The translations under genes and the position numbers were made by a program. From contig JAZGUH010000484.1 in NCBI GenBank assembly GCA_037893225.1, forward strand, positions 1,674,001 to 1,738,000: a stretch of DNA of 64,000 bases. Reading direction: 5' to 3'. Numbering within the stretch: position 1 is the stretch's first letter; each line of letters starts with the position of its first letter. A model generated the notes under the pieces. That model had not been told where the DNA came from. It worked only from the letters and a program-made list of their open reading frames with translations, and did no database searches. Origin of the DNA: Hippasteria phrygiana (lineage: Eukaryota > Echinodermata > Asteroidea > Valvatida > Goniasteridae). Of this stretch, positions 49,078 to 58,489 are shown in pieces.

Positions 49078-52000
49078 GTATGATAATTGATATTTACAAA
49101 AATAATTAAGCCCAGTTCACACTGGATATAATTTTGTAATTTTGGACAGTTTACTGGGACAGCAATTAACCATAGCCACGTTTGAAAAAGACCACCAGGC
49201 TGGTTGTCATCTAGGTGCACATTCCTGTGCATATTCAATCCATTGTTTGCCTGTTGTGTGTGTGTTACACTTGGCTTCACAAGCCCGCATTGGCATACCA
49301 GCACGGCACCTCATTAATAACAGCCAGTCGGACTGGGTTAACATTAAAGACTGTCGAGCAAATTCATTTTTATTTTAATTAAATTTTAAATTTAATTTGA
49401 TTTCTTCTGATTGGGATATATAGAAATATGAGTTTGGTGGCCCAAATATGCTGGACAAGAATAACAAGATATGTCTTTAGCAGAGTGAAAAAGAATATTG
49501 ACAATAGCAGGACTTGAACATGCAACCTGAGCTTTTTTTAACCACATTTTGGCAATCGGTGTTGGTTCACAAGGTTGCCCATTGGTCTTTTTGTTGCCCT
49601 TGGCAACCCTTATTTTGCACCCTGACCCACCCTGACTGAAGGTTAATTAGGTTGAACATTAACCCTCCTGTTCTCAGGGCCAAAATCGACCCAGCTGCTG
49701 TACAGATCAAAACTTATCAAATGTCAGATTGAAACACACACAAACTGTCAGAGTTGGTGTTAAGAGTTTTTGATAGGCTGTGATAGTTATAAGTATAGGA
49801 GGGTTTTAATTAAAGAAAACCCTTCGATAAATCCTTTTTTTCATCAGGAAACTTTGAGTAAAGGCACAGTTTTCTTTTACCATCAAATAATTTATTTGAC
49901 TACTGTTTTTGGTACTTCAGGACAGGCAATACCGGCTGGCCTCCACATTCAGATGAACCTCCAAACGGGAAATAGAATGGCCAAGTTGATGGATGGCGAC
50001 GACGGGGAGAGGTATCGAAAGAAAGTCGGCACCAAACAAGACGACAAGCAAGATGGGATGGACAAGGGCAGTGAGGTGGTTGATCAGTTCTCGCATCAGG
50101 AGCTGAAGGATGCCCTCAAGAGGTTCAAAGCTGACCAGGACGACGTGAAAGATCAGGAAAGGGTAGGACGGACTACACCTAAAGATAACTAGCTTAGTGC
50201 TCTTGGTGGGCATTATTACCCCTACTCATCAGCCTATAAATAACTTCCACCACATCAGCTCCTTAAGAAGTGTCCATTTTATATGCAAACTGCGGAGGGT
50301 TGTATCTGGCATAGCAACAAGAGACAAGCATGGGTACAATAGGGCATGCGTGATATTCGTATGCATTCAAGTCAAACCTGGCATGCAGTCGGCTCACAGG
50401 ATATCGACCAACTTGCTGACTGAGCGTGCACAAATTCACAGCGTACATTGTGTGCTGTCATTGACTTCTAGGCATGCTTGAAGTAATCCTGACCGAAGTT
50501 AAAAATCCTGAACCAATTTAGGACTTCTGTCAGCTTTTACTAAGTATTGAACAACTTTCTGTGAGGAATTCAAATGATGGCACCGTAGTGACTGGATTCT
50601 ACAAAATGAGTATTAAGGACACTTTTTGACTTAGTTTTTTCTTGCATTAGAAATAGGCAGTAGCATATCCAGCCTTTTGTACCATGGAAGGCAAACAATG
50701 TTTGAACCGTCTTAAAACCGTCTGAAAAACACTAGTTTCTTTTTGTTTTTTATGATGCCTGAAATGCTGCCGGGGGGGGGGGGGGGGGGGGGGGGCAAGT
50801 TTTCCCCCTTGCCCTCCCGCTGGATACGCCACTGGAAACAGGGTGTACTTAGTTCTTTATTTTGATCCCTCAGTTTGAAGTCCTGATGAATGTGAACATG
50901 GGGGTGAAAACCTTGACAGTTCCTATTAATTCCCACTGTAGATGTCTGTTTAAGGACCTGTAGCTCCCAAGAAGCTCGGGTGACTTTTTTTCTTGGGTTA
51001 AAATTGTCAAATTCACAGTTACATGCCTGTCAAGACGTTCACAGTTTTATGCTCGTTTCCTCAGATTGACAAGATAAGACAGAAGTTTCGCTCCATGGAT
51101 GAGCTGAAAAAGGACTTTGCAGAGATGCAAATGAACTTTGAGACAGACGTAGAGATAATGAAGAGGCTCCTTAAGAAGTTCCAGAGTGACGGGGCGAGTG
51201 CCGAGGAGCAGGAAGCTGTGTTACTTGACTTGGAGTTCTACGCACACCAGGTAAGACCATAAACTTGATGTGGTATGATGGCCTAGACAATTTGAAGACG
51301 GATTCACATTTAGGAATGTGGCTTCAGAGTCTGCCTTGGGACACCATGCTCATGTTCTTGGGCAAGACATTTTGTCATATTCGCCTCATCAAGAAATACT
51401 ATAGAAACCTGTGACTGCAGGGTTTGTCGTTGTACTTAGTCATAGTTGGTTACAGTCCAGAGTGCCTAAAGCCGTGTCCGCACTGGACTTCTTTTTTGGA
51501 AGGTTTTACCGAGACGATGGTAAAATGAAAAATGGTCAAATGTGACCACTGTCCGCACTTGGACTTTCGACACGGGAAAATTTTACTGAGACCGTGGGAG
51601 AAGTAAACGAGCTGTCAATATAACGACTCATGAGGGCGCTTTGCGTGACCTTTCTACATTGACGCGATTGACCCAAATCACGCCTGCCTTTTAATTTTTC
51701 CGGCCGATGTGTACACGCAGGCCTACCTCTTTAGCACCAATCAAACTTCCGACTTTATCAATAATAAAACCTACCATGATTGCGACCAAAAGAGAAACAA
51801 CGCACAAGAATTTGGAAACTTGCCACGTGCACCGCACCGCGGTAAAACAATGCAAAGCGCATGCGTGGTTTCCCTGTGAAGCATGACCTTGCGCTCGGGC
51901 CGGATGTACGCTTTCCTGAGCCGCTTTTACCGCAACGCACTGTCCGCATTGGACTTATCGTCTCGGGAAAAGTTACCTGGTCAGTTTTCCTGGGCAGCAG

Positions 52001-55000
52001 TTGCCCGGTAGAAGTAACCGCTGGACTCAGGAAAAGTAACTGAGAGGAAAACGTCCTAGGCTGTCCGCACTGGACTTAAAATGGGAAAAGTTCCCATCGT
52101 CTCGGTAAGTTTTACCAAAATAAGTCCAGTGCGGACAGGGCTTAAGGCTGCCTAAGGCTGCCTAAGGGATCAGTTCATATTGTCTGAAAGTGGTATCGAT
52201 TGCGGTAACTTTTTTTTGGGCTATCATTATTAACACCCAGGTGGATGATATAATGAGCTTGTTCTATACAGGTCAGTGGACACAGGCAGTTCTTTAGAAA
52301 GTTTGCTTTTCTGCAGTGTTTACACAGTGCAATGACAATCTTCCTAGGTCTGATAAGTCATTGGTTCTGAGTACAGAGGAAAGTGGTAGATTTTGATTTA
52401 TTCAATACTAATCCGTAAACGTGCACAGGCTGATTTTGGCAGATTTCAGGTACCGAGGTCATAACCCCTTGCCTTCAGCTGTCATTGATCGAGATTGGGG
52501 CTGTGTAGCCAAGCTAAATGCAAACAATGGCAACCACACTGTGTGATCGCACTCGGAACCCCCCCCCCCCCCCCCCCCCACACCTTTCGTGTGATTGAAA
52601 GCTTTGTTTGAAAAAGCTCCATCTATTTATTGCACTCCCATTCAAGAATAATGTAGTTTTAAAAGAAATGAATGGGTTGAGTAAGTGCAGGAATGCGCTT
52701 ATAGACATCAACCGGGGCTCTGGCTGTTGTCCATATTCAAGATGTTAAAAGGCTAGGGGTTACAGTTCACGTCCCACAACGTTTCCCAATACCAGCCAAT
52801 GGAATTTGTTGTTCTGCCACAGATTGACAACGCACGGGATTTAATCACAATTGGAGGTTTTAACCTCATCATCAAAGCTCTCAATGATACCAGAGACGTC
52901 ATCCGTAAACAGGCTGCATTTGTCCTAGGATCCGCAGTGCAGAGGTAAGATCACTACACTGAGGAAAAGGAGTTCCTCTGACACTGAATCACTTGCCGAA
53001 TTGAGCAGTTTTACAGAATTTAAGTGCTTTTTTTTCTTATTGGTGCCAGCAATCATTCCTGTTAGAGAAAGCTTATTTTTTTATTTTTCTGCAAAGACTT
53101 TCAAACTTTGTAAAAACTTCAAGTTTGAAACTGTCTTTAAAACGGAATGCTCTACAGAGGTCCAGGATATAGACCTTTTCCAACCATGTGACCAGGTAGT
53201 GTGAAATGTTAACAGAACTATCACATGTGGATTGCATTGGAGTGACTGGTTTACCTGAATAAGCACTTAATTAGCATCACTATGCTGTGTGGTCTGTGAT
53301 GACAAACAAAACAGATCTGTACATAGAGGTGTATTTTTCCTGAGCTCATTAACAAATGTTTAATCATTCACATGGGTTCCCTGATCAGTGCATTAACAGT
53401 GTTCTCCCTCGGGTCAGTTTTTTTTTTACCCTCCCTCTCTCAGTGCCAAAATGGAGCCAACTACCCTACCTATCGAGTTTCAGGTTGAAACACACAAGCT
53501 GTCGGAGAGGAAGGGCTTTTTGATAGGTTATAATAGTTAAAACAGTAGGAGGGTTAATTGAGAGAAGACAACAAATTAAATTAAAGTTTTAGTAGTGAGA
53601 GGAAAACCCAGACATCTATTCCTTGGGAAAACCAGTACATTAATCATCCTATAGTTATAACTATCACAGCCTATCAACAAATCTACCCACCAATTCTCAC
53701 AGATTGTGTGTGTTTAACCTGTCACTTGATAGGTTTTGATATATAGGGTAGTTGGCTCCATTTTGGCCCTGAGAGAGCGAGGGTTAAGGTAGGAACTTAA
53801 CCAAGTCCACACAGTGCACCTGGACGGGAATCAAACAGGGTCAACAGAGGTGGAAGGCACGGAAAGAAAAAAACAGAGTGGAGGACCGAAGAGTCCAAAC
53901 TTTGGCAGAAGGATAATCATGTCTCTATCTCTCTGTTCCTTCAAAGTAATCCCAAGGTCCAAGTTGAGGCCATCGAGCATGGGGCCATCCAGCAACTCCT
54001 ACATCTTCTCTCCTCCTCTCAGCCGGCCGAGGTCCGCAAGAAGGCCATGTATGCCATCTCCTCCCTGGTGCGTCACTACCCCTACGCCCAGCTGAAGTTC
54101 CTTCAGCTGGGGGGCCTGGACAGCTTCCTAGGCTTGTTCAGGGAGGCTGATCCGAGGGTACTTCCCCTGCAGGTTAAAGCCGTCACACTCCTCCATGACT
54201 TGCTGCTGGAACAAGTGAGAAAAAATTTGACCGTTCCTCATTTTAACCTGCTTCAAAGTAATCTTGAAAAGAAAATGTACTTCTTATTGTCCATTCATCT
54301 GAATATTGCTTTCTACTCATTGTCTTGATTTATGATGATTGACTTTCAGAAATTATTTTTGACCGAGTCAGTAAAATCTGGTCAAAGTACAATGTACACA
54401 AACAATTTTTTTCTAAAAGTAGGATAGCCTTTTTAATACCTATGGGCTTGTCTGTTTTAATTTAGTTTTGTTTTAATCAACATCAAAAACACCCCGCATA
54501 GAAAAGAAAGACAAAAACCAACAGATTTGATCTAGGATAGCCCAAAAAGCCGATTAGGTAATTATTTCCATTTAATAATATGGCCTGACCAGGATATACA
54601 ATTGCTTGTACATGTTTAACTGGCCGATCCCCAGACATTGTTCACTTTTCACAAGTGTTTGAACCAGTAGTACGGTGACAATGAAACAGATGCTATTGAA
54701 GTACCAAATTGTGACACTAAATGACGGTTATTTGTAAGTTATAACTTCTTATACAGTCCACTGCCGCTGAAACAACAAAAAATGGCCCCCAGTGGCAACC
54801 TTGTTTTCTGTAATAATATTCATACAAATTAACAAAATTTCATGAATTTTCAGAAAGTTGTCTCGGAGGGAGAAGACACCGATGATGAATTAAAGCAACA
54901 AAGAATTGAGCAATATAAACAGTAAGTATATTTTGAAGAAGTGTCAAATGGCGTGGCGTCAAAACCCACCCGGGAAACATTGGGCGAAGATCCCCATCCC

Positions 55001-57098
55001 TGAAAAGCATTCTTCAAATACTAGACTTCCCCGGTGGTCAGCCTTGGGGAATTATTTCCTCTGACCTACATTTCCAATGTGAGCCAGCCACATCACATTA
55101 ACCCCTTGCCACCGGGTGGCGCCGGGGCACCAGGCCGGGTTATGCAGCCAAGCGAAACGGAAACAAGAGGCTTGTGCAGCCAAGCATAACGTACACAATA
55201 CCCCAATAATGGATTGAAAATGCAAAAATTGGCTTGTATTTGTGTCAACCGGCCAGGTGGCAATTTCAATCTGCATGTATTTGTGTCAACCGGTGGCAAG
55301 GGGTTAATACATCACCACTCAAAGCCCACTGCAAATCCATCGTAGGCCGAACCATTAACCCATTGCCTCCCGCTGTTATTGATGGGGTGCTGGGTGTGCC
55401 AAGATCGGGGCTGTGCAGCTAAGCGTAAATGTAAACAATATGCACCACACTGAATGGAGTGGTCCTATTCATCACACTTGGATCCCCCTTTTGTGTGAAT
55501 GAAAGCTTTGTTTGAAAAAGCTCCATCTATTCATTACACTCCCATTCAAGAACAATATAGTTGAAACATGAATGGATTGAGTACGTGCAGGAATGCGCGT
55601 AATTTTCAAACTGCGGCTATGGGCGTCGTCTACTCAAGGGGTTAAGTCCCGGGGCCCGAACAAAATTATTGACTAGGTAATCGGGGAAAGAGGCATATTT
55701 TACAGACCAGAACCCACTTTTATGAAATCCGTAAGCGTAAAATCGCCGGAAACTAGCAAAAAACGGTTAGCATATTTCACCGATAAGCAAGGAATTTTGG
55801 GTTGTGCCCTTATGTAACTATCTGTGCTAACGGGGTTAGCGCAGATTTTCTTTGCTAGCTCGGTTAGCAGAGAATTGCAGACCATTAGCGCAGAATTTGA
55901 TGTTACGGATTCCATGAAATTGGGCACAGATTGAACCACCGATGGCCATACAAAAACAAAAAACGGGCGGTTTCTGATGTTATTTTCACTTTACACAGTG
56001 CATAAAACAGCCCTTTAATCCATTTCTCCTTCCGCCGTCTTGGCAGAGTCAACCTCCTCCCTGAGATGCTGAAGCAGGGATGGTGTGACATCATACCGTC
56101 TCTCCTTCAAGCTCCAGAGCACGACACCCGAGAGAAGGTGCTACTGGCAATGCAGATTCTCCTGGATCAGTGCCAGATGAACTACTATAAAGACGAGCAG
56201 CTGATTGGACGGTCAGTTCGGCCAGATTTTGGGCCTCATTTCTCTCTTTTTTTTTTTTTTTTGACGGAAGTCTCCCAAGACAAGGCTAAAAGCCACTCTA
56301 GGTAAGAGGTTACAGATGTGGTAGGGATGACCACATAGTGGATGGCCAACCCTAACACCCATTTGGTTTTCCTGGGCCCAGATCTAAATAGAGGATAGAT
56401 CTTCAACAAATTCCAGAGAAATTATCCCAATTTTCAGACCGATAGACCCAAGCGGGTAACTTTACCATTGGTGAGACCAAATAACAAACTTAGAACAACT
56501 GGTGTGCACTAATTTTTAGTGCTTGCGAGTTCCAAAAAATCGAAGCACCCCCCCCCCCCCCCCCCCCTTCCCTGCATCTCGGAATATTAACAGGTAGAAT
56601 TGCTTATTTTTTTTTGGGGGGGGGGAAGTCTCTTATTTTGGGCAAGTGTACCCCCATAGAACTTTAATACCAAACTAGCAATCTACAGTGTCATAATTGG
56701 GTTCAAATGTGCAGTAAACTAGGGGACCAACAGATTTTTCTTGAACATGAAAATGTAATTTGCTCACTTTTACAGCACAACTCGTCTCTCAAATAGGGGG
56801 TGGGTGGGGGGAGGGAACACACTTCAGCTGGGAAGGGGGAATTTTCCACCCTGTGCACACCCCCCACCCCAGTAGCTACACTGCTGGCACTTCACTTTTT
56901 AGAATAAACACTAACTATAAAGACCGATGTTTTTCTAATGTTCTTTGCTCTTTATTTTACAGGCTATCAGAGTTGAAAAACGAGTATGAAAAACATGCAC
57001 ATGAGGAACAGGTGGAAACGGGCGGCTTGGAGGATTACTTCACCCACCTGTCTCGTCTCGTTACCGATATCATGGGTCAGCTGTCCCTGTCACCTTGA
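48834..57098 (+). CDS. SIL1: SIL1, nucleotide exchange factor for ER chaperone BiP, eight coding exons
   Basis: SIL1 sits in the ER lumen and releases ADP from BiP/HSPA5. Coding exons are 48834-49077, 49921-50162, 51065-51250, 52823-52944, 53947-54214, 54854-54921, 56047-56211 and 56963-57098. They sum to 1431 nt, 476 residues plus stop (human protein 461). All introns are GT..AG with phases 1, 0, 0, 2, 0, 2, 2 that close exactly. Residues 1-28 are a signal peptide, followed by an acidic linker (about 44-70). The conserved segment GQAIPAGLHIQMNLQTG starts at residue 82. Armadillo-type helices fill about 170-460. NPKVQVEAIEHGA and QGWCDIIPSLL, followed by PEHDTREKVL, are close to human SIL1. 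The protein ends QLSLSP, with no KDEL-like retrieval signal. A possible ATTAAA polyadenylation signal is at 57570. The gene lies 6.9 kb downstream of the luciferase homologue on the same strand. Confidence 0.95.
49659..49809 (+). mobile_element. TTAA MITE copy in SIL1 intron 1
   Basis: TTAACCCTCCTGTTCTCAGG ... TATAGGAGGGTTTTAA, same family as the copies at 53427 and 53640. Confidence 0.6.
49921..50162 (+). CDS. SIL1: SIL1 exon 2
   Basis: Acceptor TACTTCAG; residues 82-162. It carries the conserved GLHIQMNLQTGNRMAKL and ends FKADQDDVKDQER at a GTAGGA donor. Highly charged, probably helical. Confidence 0.93.
50658..50834 (-). mobile_element. Second hAT-type MITE copy, in SIL1 intron 2
   Basis: CAGTAGCATATCCAGCC ... 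GCTGGATACGCCACTG, inverted relative to 38083-38249. Flanks GAAATAGG and GAAACAGG agree at 7 of 8 bases. Holds a 24-nt G run at 50772-50795. Confidence 0.75.
51065..51250 (+). CDS. SIL1: SIL1 exon 3
   Basis: Acceptor TTTCCTCAG; residues 163-224. MDELKKDFAEM and LLDLEFYAHQ match the start of the armadillo region of SIL1. Perfect GTAAGA donor, phase 0. Confidence 0.94.
51471..52142. mobile_element. MITE with GTCCGCACTGGACTT ends and internal copies, SIL1 intron 3
   Basis: Left GCCGTGTCCGCACTGGACTT, right inverse AAGTCCAGTGCGGACAGGGC. The same module recurs at 51551, 51942 and 52063. TACCGAGACGATGG is shared by both ends. Confidence 0.65.
52461..52763 (+). mobile_element. Diverged copy of the 55355 MITE with a 21-nt C run
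   Basis: ATAACCCCTTGCC ... TAGGGGTTA with the same interior GAAAGCTTTGTTTGAAAAAG. The TTAA ends are mutated. Carries C(21) at 52559-52579. In SIL1 intron 3. Confidence 0.55.
52823..52944 (+). CDS. SIL1: SIL1 exon 4
   Basis: Residues 225-264 and two bases of 265. IDNARDLITIGGFNLIIKAL is the IDNA(R/Q)DL..GG armadillo segment. Asn245 (NDT) lies where human SIL1 also has a sequon. Donor GTAAGA. Confidence 0.94.
53427..53557 (+). mobile_element. MITE with CCCTCC/GGAGGG ends, TTAA target (piggyBac-type?)
   Basis: Starts TTTACCCTCC and ends TAGGAGGGTTAA. Interior GGTTGAAACACAC is shared with the copy at 49659. TTAA targets with CCC..GGG ends suggest piggyBac mobilisation. Confidence 0.6.
53640..53787 (-). 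mobile_element. Second copy of the TTAA MITE, inverted
   Basis: TTAATCATCCTATAGTTATA ... GAGCGAGGGTTAA, reverse orientation to the copy ending at 53557. Flanked by TTAA at both ends and inserted in the same SINE. Confidence 0.6.
53947..54214 (+). CDS. SIL1: SIL1 exon 5
   Basis: Residues 265-354. SNPKVQVEAIEHGAIQQLL and LVRHYPYAQLKFLQLGGL are the best-conserved SIL1 armadillo repeats. The acceptor TCAAAG splits the Ser codon with exon 4; the donor is GTGAGA. Confidence 0.95.
54854..54921 (+). CDS. SIL1: SIL1 exon 6 (short)
   Basis: Acceptor TTTTCAG; residues 355-376 and two bases of 377. KVVSEGEDTDDELKQQ then EQYKQ corresponds to the variable charged loop ahead of the QYR/KQV segment in vertebrate SIL1. 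Too short to stand out as an ORF; placed by phase and homology. Confidence 0.88.
55098..55307. mobile_element. TTAA-flanked MITE, ends CCCCTTGCCACCGG, SIL1 intron 6
   Basis: TTAACCCCTTGCCACCGG at the left and its exact inverse at the right (CCGGTGGCAAGGGGTTAA), 210 bp. piggyBac-type target. Confidence 0.65.
55355..55645 (+). mobile_element. TTAA-flanked MITE related to the 52461 copy
   Basis: TTAACCCATTGCC at the left and CAAGGGGTTAA at the right. Interior GAAAGCTTTGTTTGAAAAAG is shared with 52461-52763. Confidence 0.6.
56047..56211 (+). CDS. SIL1: SIL1 exon 7
   Basis: Acceptor CTTGGCAG; residues 377-431 and two bases of 432. VNLLPEMLKQGWCDII and PEHDTREKVLLAMQILL match the penultimate armadillo repeat. 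Donor GTCAGT is weaker than the others. Confidence 0.94.
56963..57098 (+). CDS. SIL1: SIL1 exon 8 and stop
   Basis: Acceptor TTTTACAG; residues 432-476. LSELKNEYEKHA then GGLEDYFTHLSRLV aligns with the C-terminal helix of SIL1. Stop TGA at 57096-57098. The last residues SLSP differ from the KELR-like end of the human protein. Confidence 0.94.
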
Positions 57099-58489
57099 CA
57101 ACCAGCCAAGACAACTTGAACTTTAAACAAGGATTGGTGGGGGGGCGGGATGTTAAGCTCTGAAAGCCATACTGAAGCCGTGCTTTCTAAATGATTGGCA
57201 GCTCCGATGTTGAATTCACCGTCATGCTGGTCTGAGGAAAATAGTTGGTCGATTCTGACAAAATCCCCACATTACTGCACCGTGGCATTCCGATCATTGA
57301 TAATGTCGCCAGTCAGTTATTTCTCGTATCCATAGATTCCATCTGTCATTCTGGCCACATAAAACTAAAGTGCGCCCTCTGTTGTTTAAAGGAGTCCATG
57401 TGTGTCTGGTTTCTGTCCCCATCACACAGTCGCTCCAGCCTTACATAAACACTGCTTACGGTTCCAGACCAGTAAATCAACTTCCTTAGACCCCAATGAT
57501 AAATACGCTAACTTCCAAAATTCAGGAAAAATACTTGGGACTCTCCAATGTATTTGAGACACGCATCAAATTAAAGCTTATTTCATAATTTTTCAGTTTC
57601 TGTTCAATTTTATGGGGATTAACCAATGACTTTTAGAAGAAATTCCATCCAAAGATGATCCCCGTAAAAGTAGTCCTGTAGCCCCGTTGCCAGCTTGAAA
57701 AATGATGCCTACGCTCAATTGCAAAAAAACAAACTTTTAGGGCCGAATTTCATCCGAATTTCACAGTAATACAAGCTGGCAGTCCTGTGCACGGCTTCCA
57801 ACCTTCTCTTTTGCAAACCCTCAAGTTCATGGCCCACAAAATTTGAGGGCTCGCAAATTGTGATTTGGCCGCCGTAGAAATTTTCGACCGATTTACAGTC
57901 CCCCCCACGTTTAGTTATTTGATAATTACATTACAAATATTGAATTATTTGTAATAATTTGGGCAAATTTTTGTGTGAATTAGATGCGGGAAAGCAATCG
58001 AGAATTAAAGCCCTTTATTGAGGGTTGCAGACGCCCAAAATAGCACCAAGTAGGGTTTTTTCTTTAAACCTGTAAGAAGAAAGTACTTAGAAAAAAAATG
58101 AAGAATATTTCAAGAGCACGGACAGTATATCTTTAATTTGAGCTATTATGATACATTTAAACGTAACATGCAGTGAAAACGAAAATATATTTTAATTCAT
58201 CTAACAAAATTTATGTTGAAGTTGAATGAAGTTGAATCCTCTGTAAATAAATATATCCTATACTTTTTCCTTGGTGTATATTTATGCTTGTAATGTATTT
58301 ACAGAAGCAGCTTAATTCGAATAGGTAATTAAAATGGTAATTCAGATTTCAATGCAACAAATTTGAAGATAAACTATAAACCGTTTGGAAGTTATTTCGG
58401 GGGTTTATTTTTGTCAAAATATATTGATAAAAACTTTTTCTTGTGCGGAACTGCCAAAAGTTGGGAAAAAATGGAAAATGTGTTGGGGG
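57099..58489 (+). other. SIL1 3' flank
   Basis: Presumed 3' UTR; candidate polyadenylation signals are ATTAAA at 57570 and AATAAA near 58244. No other gene. Confidence 0.5.

Larger units (their letters stand above)
53360..53870 (-). mobile_element. SINE copy split by two TTAA-flanked MITEs (SIL1 intron 4)
   Basis: Aligning with the 35866 copy, the SINE is continuous across 53360-53426, 53558-53639 and 53788-53870 once the two intervening elements are removed. The third segment holds CCTGGACGGGAATC, close to the B box. Confidence 0.7.
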
